Source of the DNA: Auxenochlorella pyrenoidosa | Lineage: Eukaryota; Chlorophyta; Trebouxiophyceae; Chlorellales; Chlorellaceae | DNA length: 64,000 nt | Assembly: GCA_001430745.1 (NCBI GenBank) | Contig: KQ482003.1 | Span: 886,991-950,990 of the forward strand | Direction of reading: 5' to 3' | Part shown: positions 44,639 through 56,137 of the stretch, piece after piece | Numbering within the stretch: position 1 is the first letter of the stretch | Layout of the letters: every line of letters starts with the position of its first letter | Made by a program: the position numbers and the translations under genes | The notes under the pieces: model-generated | Told to the model about the DNA's origin: nothing | The model's input: only the letters and a program-made list of their open reading frames with translations | Databases searched by the model: none

Positions 44639-47600
44639 ATGCGGGAGGAAGATATTCCTGCCGCTTTTCAGCAGCCCAGCTCAGCAGGTGGGCTTCGGGT
44701 GCCGTCGCCTCTCTTCTTTCGCAGCTCAGCACTATGTGCGAGGCGATCGTGCAGTTGGGGTTTGCCGCCGAGGCGCCGTGCCGCCTGCAGCTGCTGCCGC
44801 CGCCACCGCTGCCCGCCAGCCGCCAGCCTTTGCTACCTTGCTGGCCTCCCCATCCCTCCTCTCCGCAAACTATGCCCCCTTGCAGGGCCCACTGAACTGC
44901 CGCTGCGGCTTCTTACGGGGTTCGAGGTGGTGGATGAGAGCGGCGTGGTGCAGCCGCTCACTTCACTGACCCAACAGCCCGGCCTAGCGCTCTCCGGCCA
45001 GCTCGTGCCTGCCCAGGGCAGTGCAGCTGCAGCAGCAGAGCCAGGCCCCAACCTAACCGCTGCACCGCTCATTGACTGGGTGGTGGAGCAGAGCCCTGTG
45101 CCAGGCCAGCCCCCTGCAGTCTGGGCAGTTTCCCAGCGTGCCTGGTACCGCCTGTTGCAGCCGTCAGCACGCTATGCCCCGCTGTTTGAGGCGGCACAGC
45201 ACGCCGCTGGGGCGCAGGTTGAGGTGAGGGCATGCATGGAACGTCGCGATATGGGTCCTGCTTATATCGGCCCTGCTCGGCCAGGCGCCAGTCATGTCGG
45301 CTGTGCGCACCCTCCCCGTCCCAGTGGCTAACCGCTCGCTGTGCCGCTGGTATTTTTTGCCGCTGCAGGCCAGGATGGCAGCGGCACAGCGCCGGGGAGG
45401 CGCAGGCAAGCGTGGGGCCAGCGGCGCCACAGGCGGCCGGTCCAAGCGTGCCAAGGTGGGTGCTGAGTCTCCGTTCTCGCTCTCCGCATAGCGACAGCTA
45501 TGCACCAGACCCTGATCATTGGAATGTTGGCAGGCAGGCACAGGAGCCCTCCATCACCAAGTTTGCACAACACCCTCTCAGCGACTGGCTGAGCCGTGTG
45601 TCTCTGCAACTGCAGGCGTCCCACGGCGCCGGCTCGGGCAAGGTCCGCTTTGCCGGGGCTGCAGGGTCTGCGGCGGCCTCCATGGTCGACCTGGCGGCGT
45701 TTGCTGGCGAATGGGATGCTGTGAGCGATGAGGACATGCCAGACGACTTCCAGCTGTCAGGCAAGGTCATGGGCCTGGGGGTTTTGGCTCTGATTGGTCA
45801 CATTGTTTTGGGGGTGGTCTTGCAAGCCCCACATGTCTTGCATCTTGCGGCATAGCCCAGACTTTGAATGCGGCACGGCAGAGGCAATCCTCCAGTGGTG
45901 GGCCGCACGACTCTGCCTCACTTCCCTCCTGTTCTTGCTGTGCTGCAGATGCAGAGGCCGACCTGCTTGAGGCGAACAACCTGGGGAAGGCGCGGCGCAA
46001 GGCCTGGCAGAAGGCCAAGTACTGGCAGCGGCGCATCGCGGAGGAGGAGCGGCAGCGCGCAGGTGCGCGCTGCGTGCGGGCATCAGGGCCCAGCGTGTGT
46101 GCTGCCTTGGTCGTATGGGCACACACCAAAGGCCTTGTGCATTTGCATCTGTTGAGCCTCTGCCTTGCCCTATGGTGCCTTGAGGTGCAGCGGCTAAGGC
46201 GCGGGCAGCGGCCGACGCGGCAGCGGATGCAGGGCGCGGTCCGCCGCCGGCGCTCACCTCGGGCTTCCGTGTGCCGCCGGCCTGCGTGTCCGACCTGCTG
46301 ATGGTCTGGGAGTTCACTCAGGTGGGCCGTGGTTGGTCTGGGACCGCGTACAGGAATGTGCTTGGTTGTTTTGCATCAGGCTGGGGGTTGAAATTCAGGG
46401 GCAGGAGCCAGCAGGAGGCTTGGGCGCAGTAATTGTATGCAACACTTTCTTGCAACCTGAGCCAGTAGTGCTCTGCTGCGTGCAGGCATTCAGCGACGTG
46501 CTGCAACTGCCACCCTACTCGCTGGTTGCGCTGGAAGCAGCGGTCTGCCCCGGACCTTCCCTGCCCCGCCGCGCTGCACCCGGTGTGCCCATGCTGGGTG
46601 CAGAGGGCGCAGCTGAGAAAGGTGTGCCGGTTGCTGGAGGTGTTCACTTGCAGAGTATGTGTTGCAGATCTGCACAAGAGCTGTGCAAGCGTGCTGATTC
46701 ATGTGATGCCCGGTATGCTCAGCTGCTCTTCCCTGCATGTCATTGCAGGTGAAGTTGCAGCAGGCGACGGCGAGGCGCAGCGAGAAGGCGAGCAGGAGCA
46801 GTGTGAGGAGGAGCAGCAGCACGACAAGCCTGCGCCTGTGGCGCAGCCAAGCTTGGGGCGCAGCGATCAGCAGGAGACCGGGCCGGGGTCGGAACAGCAG
46901 CGCGCAGCGGCAGAAGAGGAAGGAGAGGACGGCCGTGCTGCAGACCAGCAGGAACAGAAAGAGGAGCGGCCGCGGGAGCAGCAGCCAGGCAGCGCTGCCT
47001 CTGCTGAAGTGCAGGGGCAGGAGCCGTCTGCTGAGCAGCAGCAGGCGGAGCTGCCCGCCGAGGAGCGCTCAGCCCAGCAGGATGCAGCGCAGCTGCCGGC
47101 GGAAGCAGAGGAGCAGGCCCCGATGGGGTCCCGGCGGCCGCGGCGCTCCGCAGCCGCCAACTGGATGCGCCACCTGGCTTCAGAGGACTTTATTGTTGAC
47201 GAGCCCCTGCTGAAGCCCCGACGCTCGCAGCAGGTAAAATGTCGCTCTTGTTTGTTGGGAGTGTTGAAGGCGTTTTTTGCGCTCTGGTCGTCACCACTTC
47301 GGTGCGCGATTTGCATATGCCTGGCTTCCTTGGGCTTGCAAACTAAGCCTGCGGGTCAATCCGGGCCATGTCTGCCCTGCTGGCTCTGTCCCGTCTGCAG
47401 AGCGAAGACTCTGAGCAGCCGCTGCGCTTCCGTGTCAGCCTGGGCAGCAGCGGCGCTGCCCAGGCTGCAGCCGCACCGGTCATCAAGCTCAAGCCCAAGG
47501 GCTCTGAGCGCACCGAGCGCTTGCAGCAGAAGTATGGCCTGCCACCAGAGGCGGCTCGGCGGCTGGTGCCCATCGACAGAGACTTCGCTCCCAGCGGGGT

Positions 47601-50600
47601 GCTGCTCCGTGACATCTGCTGCGCGCTGCTGCGCGTGGCGGCGGGGCGCGTCACAGCGGGCGCAGCAGCGGCAGTTGGGGAGCAGCCGCGGGCGGCCAAG
47701 CTGCAGAGCGAGGAGAATGAGGTAAGGGTTTGCGTAAGGGTTGGGTGGGAGCTGCTATGGAGGACTTGGAGCACAACCCACATCCAGCCGGCCCGCCCAA
47801 AGTGTCCGCTCTGGGTAAGACTCCTGCCAGCCCTGCATCCAGGCCGCCGATGTCCAGCAACCCCTTCCGTTGATGCCTCGACTGCTTGGGTGGTGGATGC
47901 CCCCTTGGTGTGCAGAACCCGCTTCCCTGGCCCGAGCGCGTCTGCAACGCGGTGTGGATGTCCCCCGAAGCCGACCTGGACGACCGCACAGTGGCCATCA
48001 AGCTCGGCTACGGCGACTGGCAGGACCTGGCTGCCGAGGAGCGCGTGCGGGTGAGCGCACGTGCCTCTGGATCAATCAAAAGTGTTCCACGCAGTGCCGG
48101 GTTGCTGTCCTTCTGCTGCCATGCCTTTGCCCGCGTTTGGCTCGGGTTTGAGCCGGCTTTGGGTACCCGTGAACCACGTGCATGAGCGGTGCACCCTTGC
48201 TGGCGAGGTGGGCACTTTGTTTGCTGTGCCTTGAGTTCAACCCTTGTGGGTGCTCACTGCCCAGTGGGCAGGGCCTTCTTGAGCACTGCATGTCCCACAC
48301 TTGTCGCGGTGCAGCTGCTGGCGGCGCTGGTGCGCGTGGCGCTGGCTTCTGAGCCGATGCAGCATGAGCTCAACAACCGCATCGAGGCGCTGGCAGCGGC
48401 CCGGCGGGGCCGAGACGGCAAGGACGGCGGCGGGCCTGGCGACGAGGACTCTGATGTCGAGGCCGACCTGCAGCGGCTGCCGCAGGTGGCGGCATCAGGC
48501 CAGGCAACCCCTTCTGTGTCGGTCCAGGCAGGCGCCGCAACGACCGGCAGTGAGGTCCCCAGCAGGGCCGGCTCCGAGGCGCCGTCTGCCTCGGCGGCTG
48601 CAGCGCGCAGCGCCGAGCAGCAGCAGTCTGGGGAGCTGCCAGCGCGCGCAGTGAGTGCAGCCGACTGGGCTGCCTGGCTGCAGCAGCGGCGGCTGGGGCT
48701 GCGGCGGCCGCTCGGCCTTGACCTGCGGGGGCGGCGCTACTGGTGCTTTGGCCGCCAGGCTGGCGCTTTCAGGGTCTATGTGGAGGACAGTGAGGGCCAG
48801 GCCTGGGGCTGGTACGAAGGCAAGTTGCCAGAGGCGTTTGATGTGAACTTTGGAGTTCACAATGCTCCCATGCCCTCCGCTGCGGTGGGGATGGCCACTT
48901 CCTGGACGTATGGATTGGCAGCCCAAAGCTGATTGAAAAGGGCATGCCCCGCAGATGTGACCATCACCATGCTTTGTCCATGTCTGCAGGCGAGCAGCTG
49001 ACCAAACTGTGCAGCTGGGTGGAGCAGGCGAACGTAGCGGTGGAGGCGCCACTGCTGCGCGCGCTGCGCACGATGCCGCTGCCCCGCTCCAGCGCCCGCC
49101 ACCAGCGCCCCCTGGGGGGCAGCGAGTTGGAAGCACTTCGGTCGGATGGCTACCGCACCCTGGTGAGAGGCTGCCTCTCTGCCTTGCTGCCTTGCCGGTT
49201 GAGCTGGTCCTGCAGTTGCCCGCGTGGCAGCGTGCATGCTGCCATTTTGCTGAGGCATGTGTCCGGACCTAGCATTTCTGGCGCGGGTGCTCCCCTTGGA
49301 GGAATCACAGCAGACAGCCTTGCTGAGATCACTTTGTGCACGTGGTCTGCACTTGGTGCAGGTGACCCCCTTCCTGCGCGGCGAGTGGAACACCAGCAAG
49401 ACGGGCCTGCTGGCCCCCGCTGAGCAGCGCATCCTGCTGGCCGTGGATGCGCTGCTGGGCGCTGTCCCCGTCTGGTTCAAGGCAAGCTCAGTGGGTCACC
49501 CCTGGCCAAACTTGGAGGGTTGCCTTCTTGTTTGCTCGTTTTGTGTACCTGTCTTCCTGCCCTCCGCGATTGCGCTGCTGCCTGCCTTTTCGCCATCTGT
49601 GCAGGGCCCTGAGGCACTGCAACAGCATCTGGCCATCTGCGAGGCTGCGCAGAGCGGCAACCTTGCAGACATGGGCCGCGCGTTGCTGTCTGTCGAGCAG
49701 CTGCTGGCGGGAGAGGGGCGCCTTCCAGAGGAGTGGCTGGATGTTTGGCAGCTTCCTTGGAGCAGGTGGGCCAACTCTGGGTGGTTGCCCACTGCCTGTC
49801 ATGTGCAGTGCACATGTTTGTATGTGGAGGACAGCCTTGCAATGGGTCTCCCCCTGCATTTGCAGCCATCTGCTCACAGCTCTTGGCCTGTGCAATGTCG
49901 TGTGCAGGGCTGTCTCCAGCTGCGGCGACATTCGCGACATGCTTCTGTACACTGCAGCACTGCAGCAGCACGTGCGAGCGTCGCCAGACCTGCTCCCACG
50001 CCAGGTGCGCCTGGGGACTGGCAGGCCCTTAAGTCGACACTTCTTGCCAGCAGCAGTTTGAGGGGCATGGATCTTGCATTCTGTAATGAAATAAGCATCG
50101 CCCATTGTGACCTCTGCAGGCCTTCCTCAAGTATGCCATCGAGGCGCAGTGCCCGCTCTTCTTTCCCTACCCGGGCGAGAATGTGGCTGTGATGCGCGCC
50201 GGCCTGCTGCGCCACATCGACAGGCAAGCAAACCAGCTGACCAGCTTGGCCTGGCGGGCACAGTGCCGCCTTTCTTCTACCCACCCAAGGCGCTCTGAGC
50301 TTCATCTTGCTTTCTTTTGTGTCTGTTACGACCCGTGCTGCAGGTACATGCAGTTGCTTGGCCTGGGTCAAACTGGGAACCTGCCCGCACATCAGGAGCC
50401 GCAGGCGCCTTCTGAACTGGCAGAGCAGCAGCAGGAGGCAGGGCGTGGACAAGTGGAGCCAAGCGAAGCAGCGGCAGGCGAGCAGGCTGTCAAGACGGAG
50501 ATGGATGGTGAGCGGCAGCAGCAGCAGCGGCAGCAGCAGCAGCTGCAGCAGCAGCCACCTGCCCATGCAGTAGGGCAGGTGCCTGCCCAGCCTGCTGCGT

Positions 50601-53600
50601 CAGCTCCTGCCCCTGGGCGCAACGTTTTGTCAGTGTTTGGCATTGCTGGCGCACAGGCAGATGCCATGCCGGCAGCGAGCACGCAGACCGGTCCGTCTCA
50701 GACTGGCACCGGCAGCGAGGCTGACGGCGGCAGCATGCAGGATGGGGATGACGATGCCGGCAGCAGTGGCCAGCAGCAGCAGCAGCAGTCGGCACCCATG
50801 CCGCCGCATGGGGCAGTGCAGCTGGCGCCTCGAGTGCAGGATGGCAAGAAGGCCGCGCTGCAGGCACACTGGGAGGAGTTGCGGCAACGGGCGCAGGTGC
50901 GGATGCAAAGCTGAACCAGGTGCCTGCTGGGCCGCTGAGTCAGAAACCGCGCTGCGCCCACCAATTTGTTGTTGGGTGTTCATTGGCTAGGGACAAAGTT
51001 GATCAAAGCCTGTCTGCGCTTGCCCTGCAGGCACTGCGGCCAGTGGAGCGCTACGTTGTGCGCAGGTGGGAATTGCTTTTCCTGGTCCCTTTGCTTTGTT
51101 GCGGTGGTGGAGCGGCACCATTGGGTTTGTTGTGATGTGAGGGCGCGCTTCTGTAAAGTTGACCATACATATCCTGCAGCATCTCCGGCGGGTGCTGCTG
51201 CCAGTGTGTCATGCTGGCACCCCCTGAAAACTCTGCCCCACTGCCACCCCCTTGCAGCGTGGTGTACCGCCGCCACCTGGCGGACGACGCCGACCTCGAG
51301 CACAGCGAGGCAGACGAGATGGCACGTCGCTGGCCCGTGGCCTGGCTCATCCTGCGCCCGGCCAAGTATGGCCCGCGCCACCAGCTGCCCACACAGGTGG
51401 GGAAAGCTGCCATGGCTGCACGAGTGTTGCAGGTTGGCTGCTGGTATGTGGTGCCGCCCTGCACTCTTGCCCTCGGTGCATTTGCTCTTTGCTCAGCCCC
51501 GGTAACTTGCTTGCCTCACATTTTGGCGCCCATGATGCGTCTACAAAAGTAAAAGGCTGCTTCCTTCGGTTCTCTGTTTTGCAGGACCTTGTCCTCCCAG
51601 TGGCCATTGACAACACCCAGCCCGAGTATGCCATCAAGGCGGAGACGTACGCGGAGCGCATGCGCGTGCGCTGGCAGTCCGGCGACCGCTTCCGCATGTT
51701 CTTCGGCGGCCAGGTGTCGCGCAAGACCCACAAGCGGGTCAAGACAGGTGCGACAGCTGTGCGCATCGGGCAGGTTCTGCTGTGCAGTCGCCGTGGGGGC
51801 ACTCATTGGCCAGGTGCTTTCCAAGTCCTTTCAGGAATGCACCCAGTTCTAAATACAGCATGTGCAGGGCACAGCAGCCAACTCATCAGCAATTCAGTGC
51901 GCGATGCATGCAAGAAGGCAGGCACCCTTTGTGCTGCTGCGCCGCAGGCGGCGTGTGGTACAAGGGCACGGTGGTGGACCTGAAGCAGGCGCAGCCGGGC
52001 AAGGACGCGCCGCCGGAGGAGAAGGAGCGCTACGACCCGTGGGAGAGCCTGGTGGTGCACTGGGACAGAGGTGGGTGGCCGGGGCAGAGGCAGGTCTGTG
52101 CAGGGGCTGCAGGGCAGCAATTCGAACAGGCATTCCATGTGCAGCTCGAGGTGGCAGCGGGATGAAACTGTGAGCTGCTGCATGTGACTCCATGCCTGCG
52201 CTTTTTCTTGGTTCAGCCCTGCCCGATGAGAACGAGACTGTCAGCCCCTGGGAGCTTGAGATTGACCCTGATGAGGAGCGGCGGCGAGCCGAGGAGGCGC
52301 GGCGGCAGGTGCAGGCGGCAGCGCGCGCGCAGCGCGCACGACAGAGCTCGCGCAGGTGAGCTGGCGTGCTGCGCCATCCGGCGCTGGTGTTCAAGGGAAG
52401 CAAGATTTTGGTAACTTCAGTTTGGCTGCTGTGGATCAAGGAAAGATCAAGAACCCTGCCAAGGAGGGCGTCTTGTTGTTGTCATCTGCAGGAACGCGCC
52501 CGATGGCGAGGCCAGCGAAGCTACAGAGGGCCGAGCCGAGATGCTGGTCCGGCAGGCGGAGCGCGCGCAGCAGCTGCTCAGCTACCACCTGCAGGCAAGG
52601 GGCCGGCGGCAAGCCCAACTCTTTGCGACTGGCAGCTGACGTGGATTCCCACCAACCTGCCCTGTGTGCTTTCCTTGCTTTGCATTGAACTAAAGCCCAC
52701 GATTGCCTTGCTCACACACTGGTTGCCGTCCGTCTCCGTGCAGCCGGGAGCGGAGGAGGAGCAGGAGTTCAACGAGGCCGTCTACGGGCAGCCCCTGCAG
52801 CTGCAGCAGCACCTTGTGCAGCCCACGCTGCCTGCGGCCATGCCGCACGTGCAGCAGGAGCCGCAGCGGCGACACCACGGACATGCGCCCTCCTCAGGCC
52901 CCGCTGGCCAGATCCAGCCGCTCAACCCGGGGCAGGAGGTGCCGCCGGTGAGCGAGGGGCAGCAAACTGCCCATGCTGCATTGTTGGCTCTGCCTTTGCA
53001 GGCCGGGCCTGCTTTGCCTGCTTGTCAAGTATGCTACAGTCTGCGGCCCGGCCTCCTGGCGCTCCACTTTTATCACTTTATGCCTGTGCTGCCCTGCAGG
53101 AGGTGCTGGACATGCTGCGCCCGCTGAGCCCGGACGCCTTCCTTGTCATGGTGAGGGGGCACCCGACTTGCACACAGGGAGGAGCGCAGGTGGACGGCAT
53201 GTGGGAGCCCCTGATGCCACGCCTTTGTTTGCACACTTCCTTGCGGCTATGTTGCAGATCACAAACTTCTACCGCGGCCTGAAGGGCAAGTTCAAGGTGC
53301 CAACCTTTGCGCACAAGGAGCTAGACCTGTATGCGGTGAGGGCAGTGTGCTGTCGTTGATGCTCGCCACTGCTGGGAGGCGCCTGGCAAGCAGGGGGCTT
53401 GACCGCCACTTCTCTGCCTCAAGCAGGTTGGCAAGGCGGAAAGCGGTGGTCGCCATGGTTGCAGGCGTGCAGGCGCTTCGAGTCCTGCATGGTTCACTTT
53501 CCCTGCACGGGGTCCCCTGTATGCTGCTGTGAAAACTGATGTACTCCCATGCGTGCTCGTGCCGCCCTATCTGTGGCAGGCTTTCTGGGCGGTGATGGAG

Positions 53601-55845
53601 CGCGGTGGCTACGAGACAGTCACGGCCGGCAAGCAGTGGAAGGAGATCTGCCGCTGCCTGCCGGGCGTGGACCTCACCGGCCAGACATCCGCCTCCTACA
53701 ACAGTGAGGTCCCGGGCTGGGTGGCAGCACACAGGTGCACTTGTTGTTAGATGCCTATGGTGGTCCCCCATCTGCTGACATTGCCAGGCTGGCACCAGTG
53801 TGTACACACGCCAGGCTCCAGGCATCAAGCATCTGGCGTTTCCCCCTGCTGCCACTCTATCTCTCCTCTCCCCTGCAGTGCGCCTCAACTATGAGCGCTG
53901 CCTGCTGGACTTTGAGTCGTACCTGGCCTGCGGGCAGGTGAGGATGGAGAGCATGTGGAATTTGGCTGCACGCAGCACGCTGGCGTGTGTGCGTGGCGGG
54001 GTCTGAACAGTCCGTTCCCTCGTTTCACAGCCGCCTGTTTGCGTGCCTTCTTCTTCTCTCTGAGACACCGTGGTATGCCTGCCACCACCCTGTGCAGTAT
54101 GAGCGCGACCTGGCGGCCGGCTGCGCCCCCGAAAGCGAGTTCCTCACAGACCCCGCCCGCACCAAGTTCACCCTGCCGGGCATCGACTACAGGCAAGCCA
54201 GGCGGCTGCGCAGGCCGAACGTGCGGTGCTGCAGCCTGTTGGACCGCCTGTCGCGTGTGCGTCCCGCGGGACGGGCTCCTCTCTCAATGCTTCTGGCTGC
54301 GGCTGACAACTCCTGTGGAACAGTGCAGGCTGCCCACCTGCGCCAGCACTGCACGCCCCCTCCCTCCATTGCCTTATCCACCAACCCTGCCATGCATGTC
54401 CACCTACCCTGGCTGCAGCACTCCCGCGCCCACTGGCCGAGGGGCCGCCAAGCCCACCAGCAGCCAGGGCAGTGACCTGCTGCCGGGGGGCAGCCGCCCA
54501 CAGCGCTCCACCCGCGGCAGCAGCCGTCTCAAGCAGAAGGCCACAGCAGCAGCCGAGGCTTCAGCTACACAGGACGACATGCTGGCGGTGAGTCGCAAGC
54601 TGGTGGGCCACGGTGCACAGTAGCTGGCAGGCTTGGCTGGAACGAAGGCATTTCATGCTTGATGGTGCTGTAGGCAGTCGTCTTGTGCCCAACGTTCGAG
54701 CCTCTCCCTTGCCCACCTTTCTTATCCCACAGATGATCGCTGCGGCCTTCCCTGTTCCACCCTCTGGCGAAGAGGGCGCAGCAGCCCTGCCTGCGCTGCC
54801 AGTGGTGGACGCCGCTGGCGGGGCAGCCTTTGGCGGCACCTGGGAGGGCATCCTGCCGCCTGGCAACGTGGGCCAGCTGCTCAAGGCGCTGGGCCAACTA
54901 GCAGTGGGCCGCACCGTCGAGCGGTTCTGGGCAGAGGAGGGTGCGTACGGTTCCTTGGGTGCGGTGGGCCAACAGCCCAGCGGGTGCGTGCATGCACGGA
55001 TCTTTCGCCTGCGCAGCCTGCGGAAATCTGCTGTAAGCAGTCCTCCTCACATTGTTCTTGCCCATGCCGCTGCCCCAGGATCCTCTCCCGGTGCTGCTCC
55101 CTCACCCCCAGCAGGCGGCTGGTGGCGGGCCCTGGTCTCAGACTTCAATGGAGAGTCGGGCGAGCACCAGCTGACCTACAATGCCGGGCAGGATGACGAG
55201 TCGTATGAGTGGGCAGACCTCGGGGAGCTCGCCAACGAGGAGCTCAGGTGGGCTTGGAGACAGCTTTTGGGCATGCCTCAAGCCTGGACGGCGGCGTGCG
55301 AGCTGCCCCGGCAGGTGCAAGCTCGCTCCCATGCCTCGCTTGCCGCCCTGACCTGCAGGGACGCGACCGCCAGCGCCGCCATGCCTCGGATGGAGGACCT
55401 GCCGCCGCTGCCATTGCCTCTGGAGGGCTGGCAGCCGCCAGCAGATGCAGGCGAGGCAGGAGCAGCGGAGGGCAGCGGAGCAGCAGGGCCGGCTTCAGCA
55501 GCTGAGCCCGTGCTCCCTGTGGTGGGCGGTGCTGCTGATGCTGCTGCAGGAGCAAGCCCACCGCTTGGTGGCTTCATGGGCCTGCTGGCAGACTCGCAGC
55601 CAGATGGGGCCGGGGCCGCCCAAGCACAACAGCAGCAGCAACAGCATGCGCCAGGTGCGGCAGGCAGCGAACAGCTGCCGCTTGCCCAGGGCAACGAGCA
55701 AGACGCCCAAGCGACACTTACAGTGGAGGAGTTGCAAGCCATGCTGCCCGCGCCGCCGCCGCTGCCACCGGAAGTGAAGGCGGAAGAAGCAGTGGCAGCA
55801 ACACCGGCGGAGGAGCAGCAGGCAGCCAAGGTTGAAGAACCATAG
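44639..55845 (+). CDS. Giant multidomain chromatin protein: RFTS, DDT, WHIM, BRWD/Tudor-like, ARID, EMSY-like Tudor
   Basis: About 33 exons and roughly 2,000 residues by my reading. The start is ATG 44639 (MREEDIPAAFQ). Order of modules: a DNMT1-type replication-foci (RFTS) region at 44887-45455 (LPLRLLTGFEVVDESGVVQP, WYRLLQPSARYAPLFEAAQ); first half of a DDT domain at 46260-46560 (VSDLLMVWEFTQAFSDVLQL, PPYSLVALEAAV); and a long acidic Gln/Glu insertion (46750-47230). Next is the second DDT half at 47590-47640 (GVLLRDICCALLRV). WHIM-like segments follow: LGYGDWQDLAAEERVRLLAA (48002-48320), LDLRGRRYWCFGRQAGAF (48717-48770) and LCSWVEQANVAVEAPLLRAL (about 49010). A BRWD/PHIP-type Tudor-like region is at 51640-52275 (WQSGDRFRMFFGG, GGVWYKGTVVDL, ETVSPWELEID). 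ARID lies at 53100-53940 (FKVPTFAHKELDLYAAFWAV, GGYETVTAGKQWKEI). An EMSY/plant-type Tudor is at 54895-55247 (WWRALVSDFNGESGEHQLTY). The stop is TAG 55843. This suggests an ISWI-associated chromatin targeting subunit in the nucleus. A split into two genes remains possible, but I found no internal stop or start. Confidence 0.75.
50506..50555 (+). repeat. CAG-rich poly-Gln coding tract
   Basis: CAGCAG units encode an interrupted Gln run (QQQQRQQQQLQQQ) inside the linker exon 50345-50895 of the chromatin gene. Similar shorter Gln runs occur at 50770-50790 and 55628-55646 in the same gene. Confidence 0.8.
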
Positions 55846-56137
55846 CAGCAGTTGCAATCTGTCCCATTCAATTGTGAAGGCTGTAACATCAGGAGTTCGG
55901 TGGACATCTCTCGGAGGATGTGAGGATTTTGCAGAGCACATTGTACTCGTTTGATGCATACAACCCAGGAGTGACTGTGGTGCATGCGCTGCGCCCGCTG
56001 CCTGCGACACTGCTGACATTTCTGGCCCTCAATACCTCCAGCGATCCAGCCCTCTCGTGCATTCGAGCAAGATTCCAACTTGCATCAAAAACGGCTCGCT
56101 GGCCTCGTCTCGCCATGAATTCCGGCGTTTGCTGAGA
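55846..56137. other. Tandem intergenic region with uORF
   Basis: 292 bp containing the chromatin-gene 3' UTR and the GNAT-gene promoter and leader. A six-residue upstream ORF (ATG 56115 to TGA 56135) ends two bases before the GNAT start codon. Confidence 0.55.
55882..55886 (+). terminator. TGTAA poly(A) signal of chromatin gene
   Basis: TGTAA only 37 bp past the stop codon; supports this being the true 3' end of the giant gene. Confidence 0.5.

Noticed and set aside
44513..45331. One uninterrupted frame joining the chromatin-gene first exon to the RFTS exon
   Set aside because: The segment between reads as unconserved Arg/Cys-rich sequence and has good GT and AG borders, so I treat it as an intron; read-through remains possible.
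45757..46317. Minus-strand ORFs opposite the chromatin gene
   Set aside because: High-GC shadow frames with no domain; the plus-strand exons explain the region.
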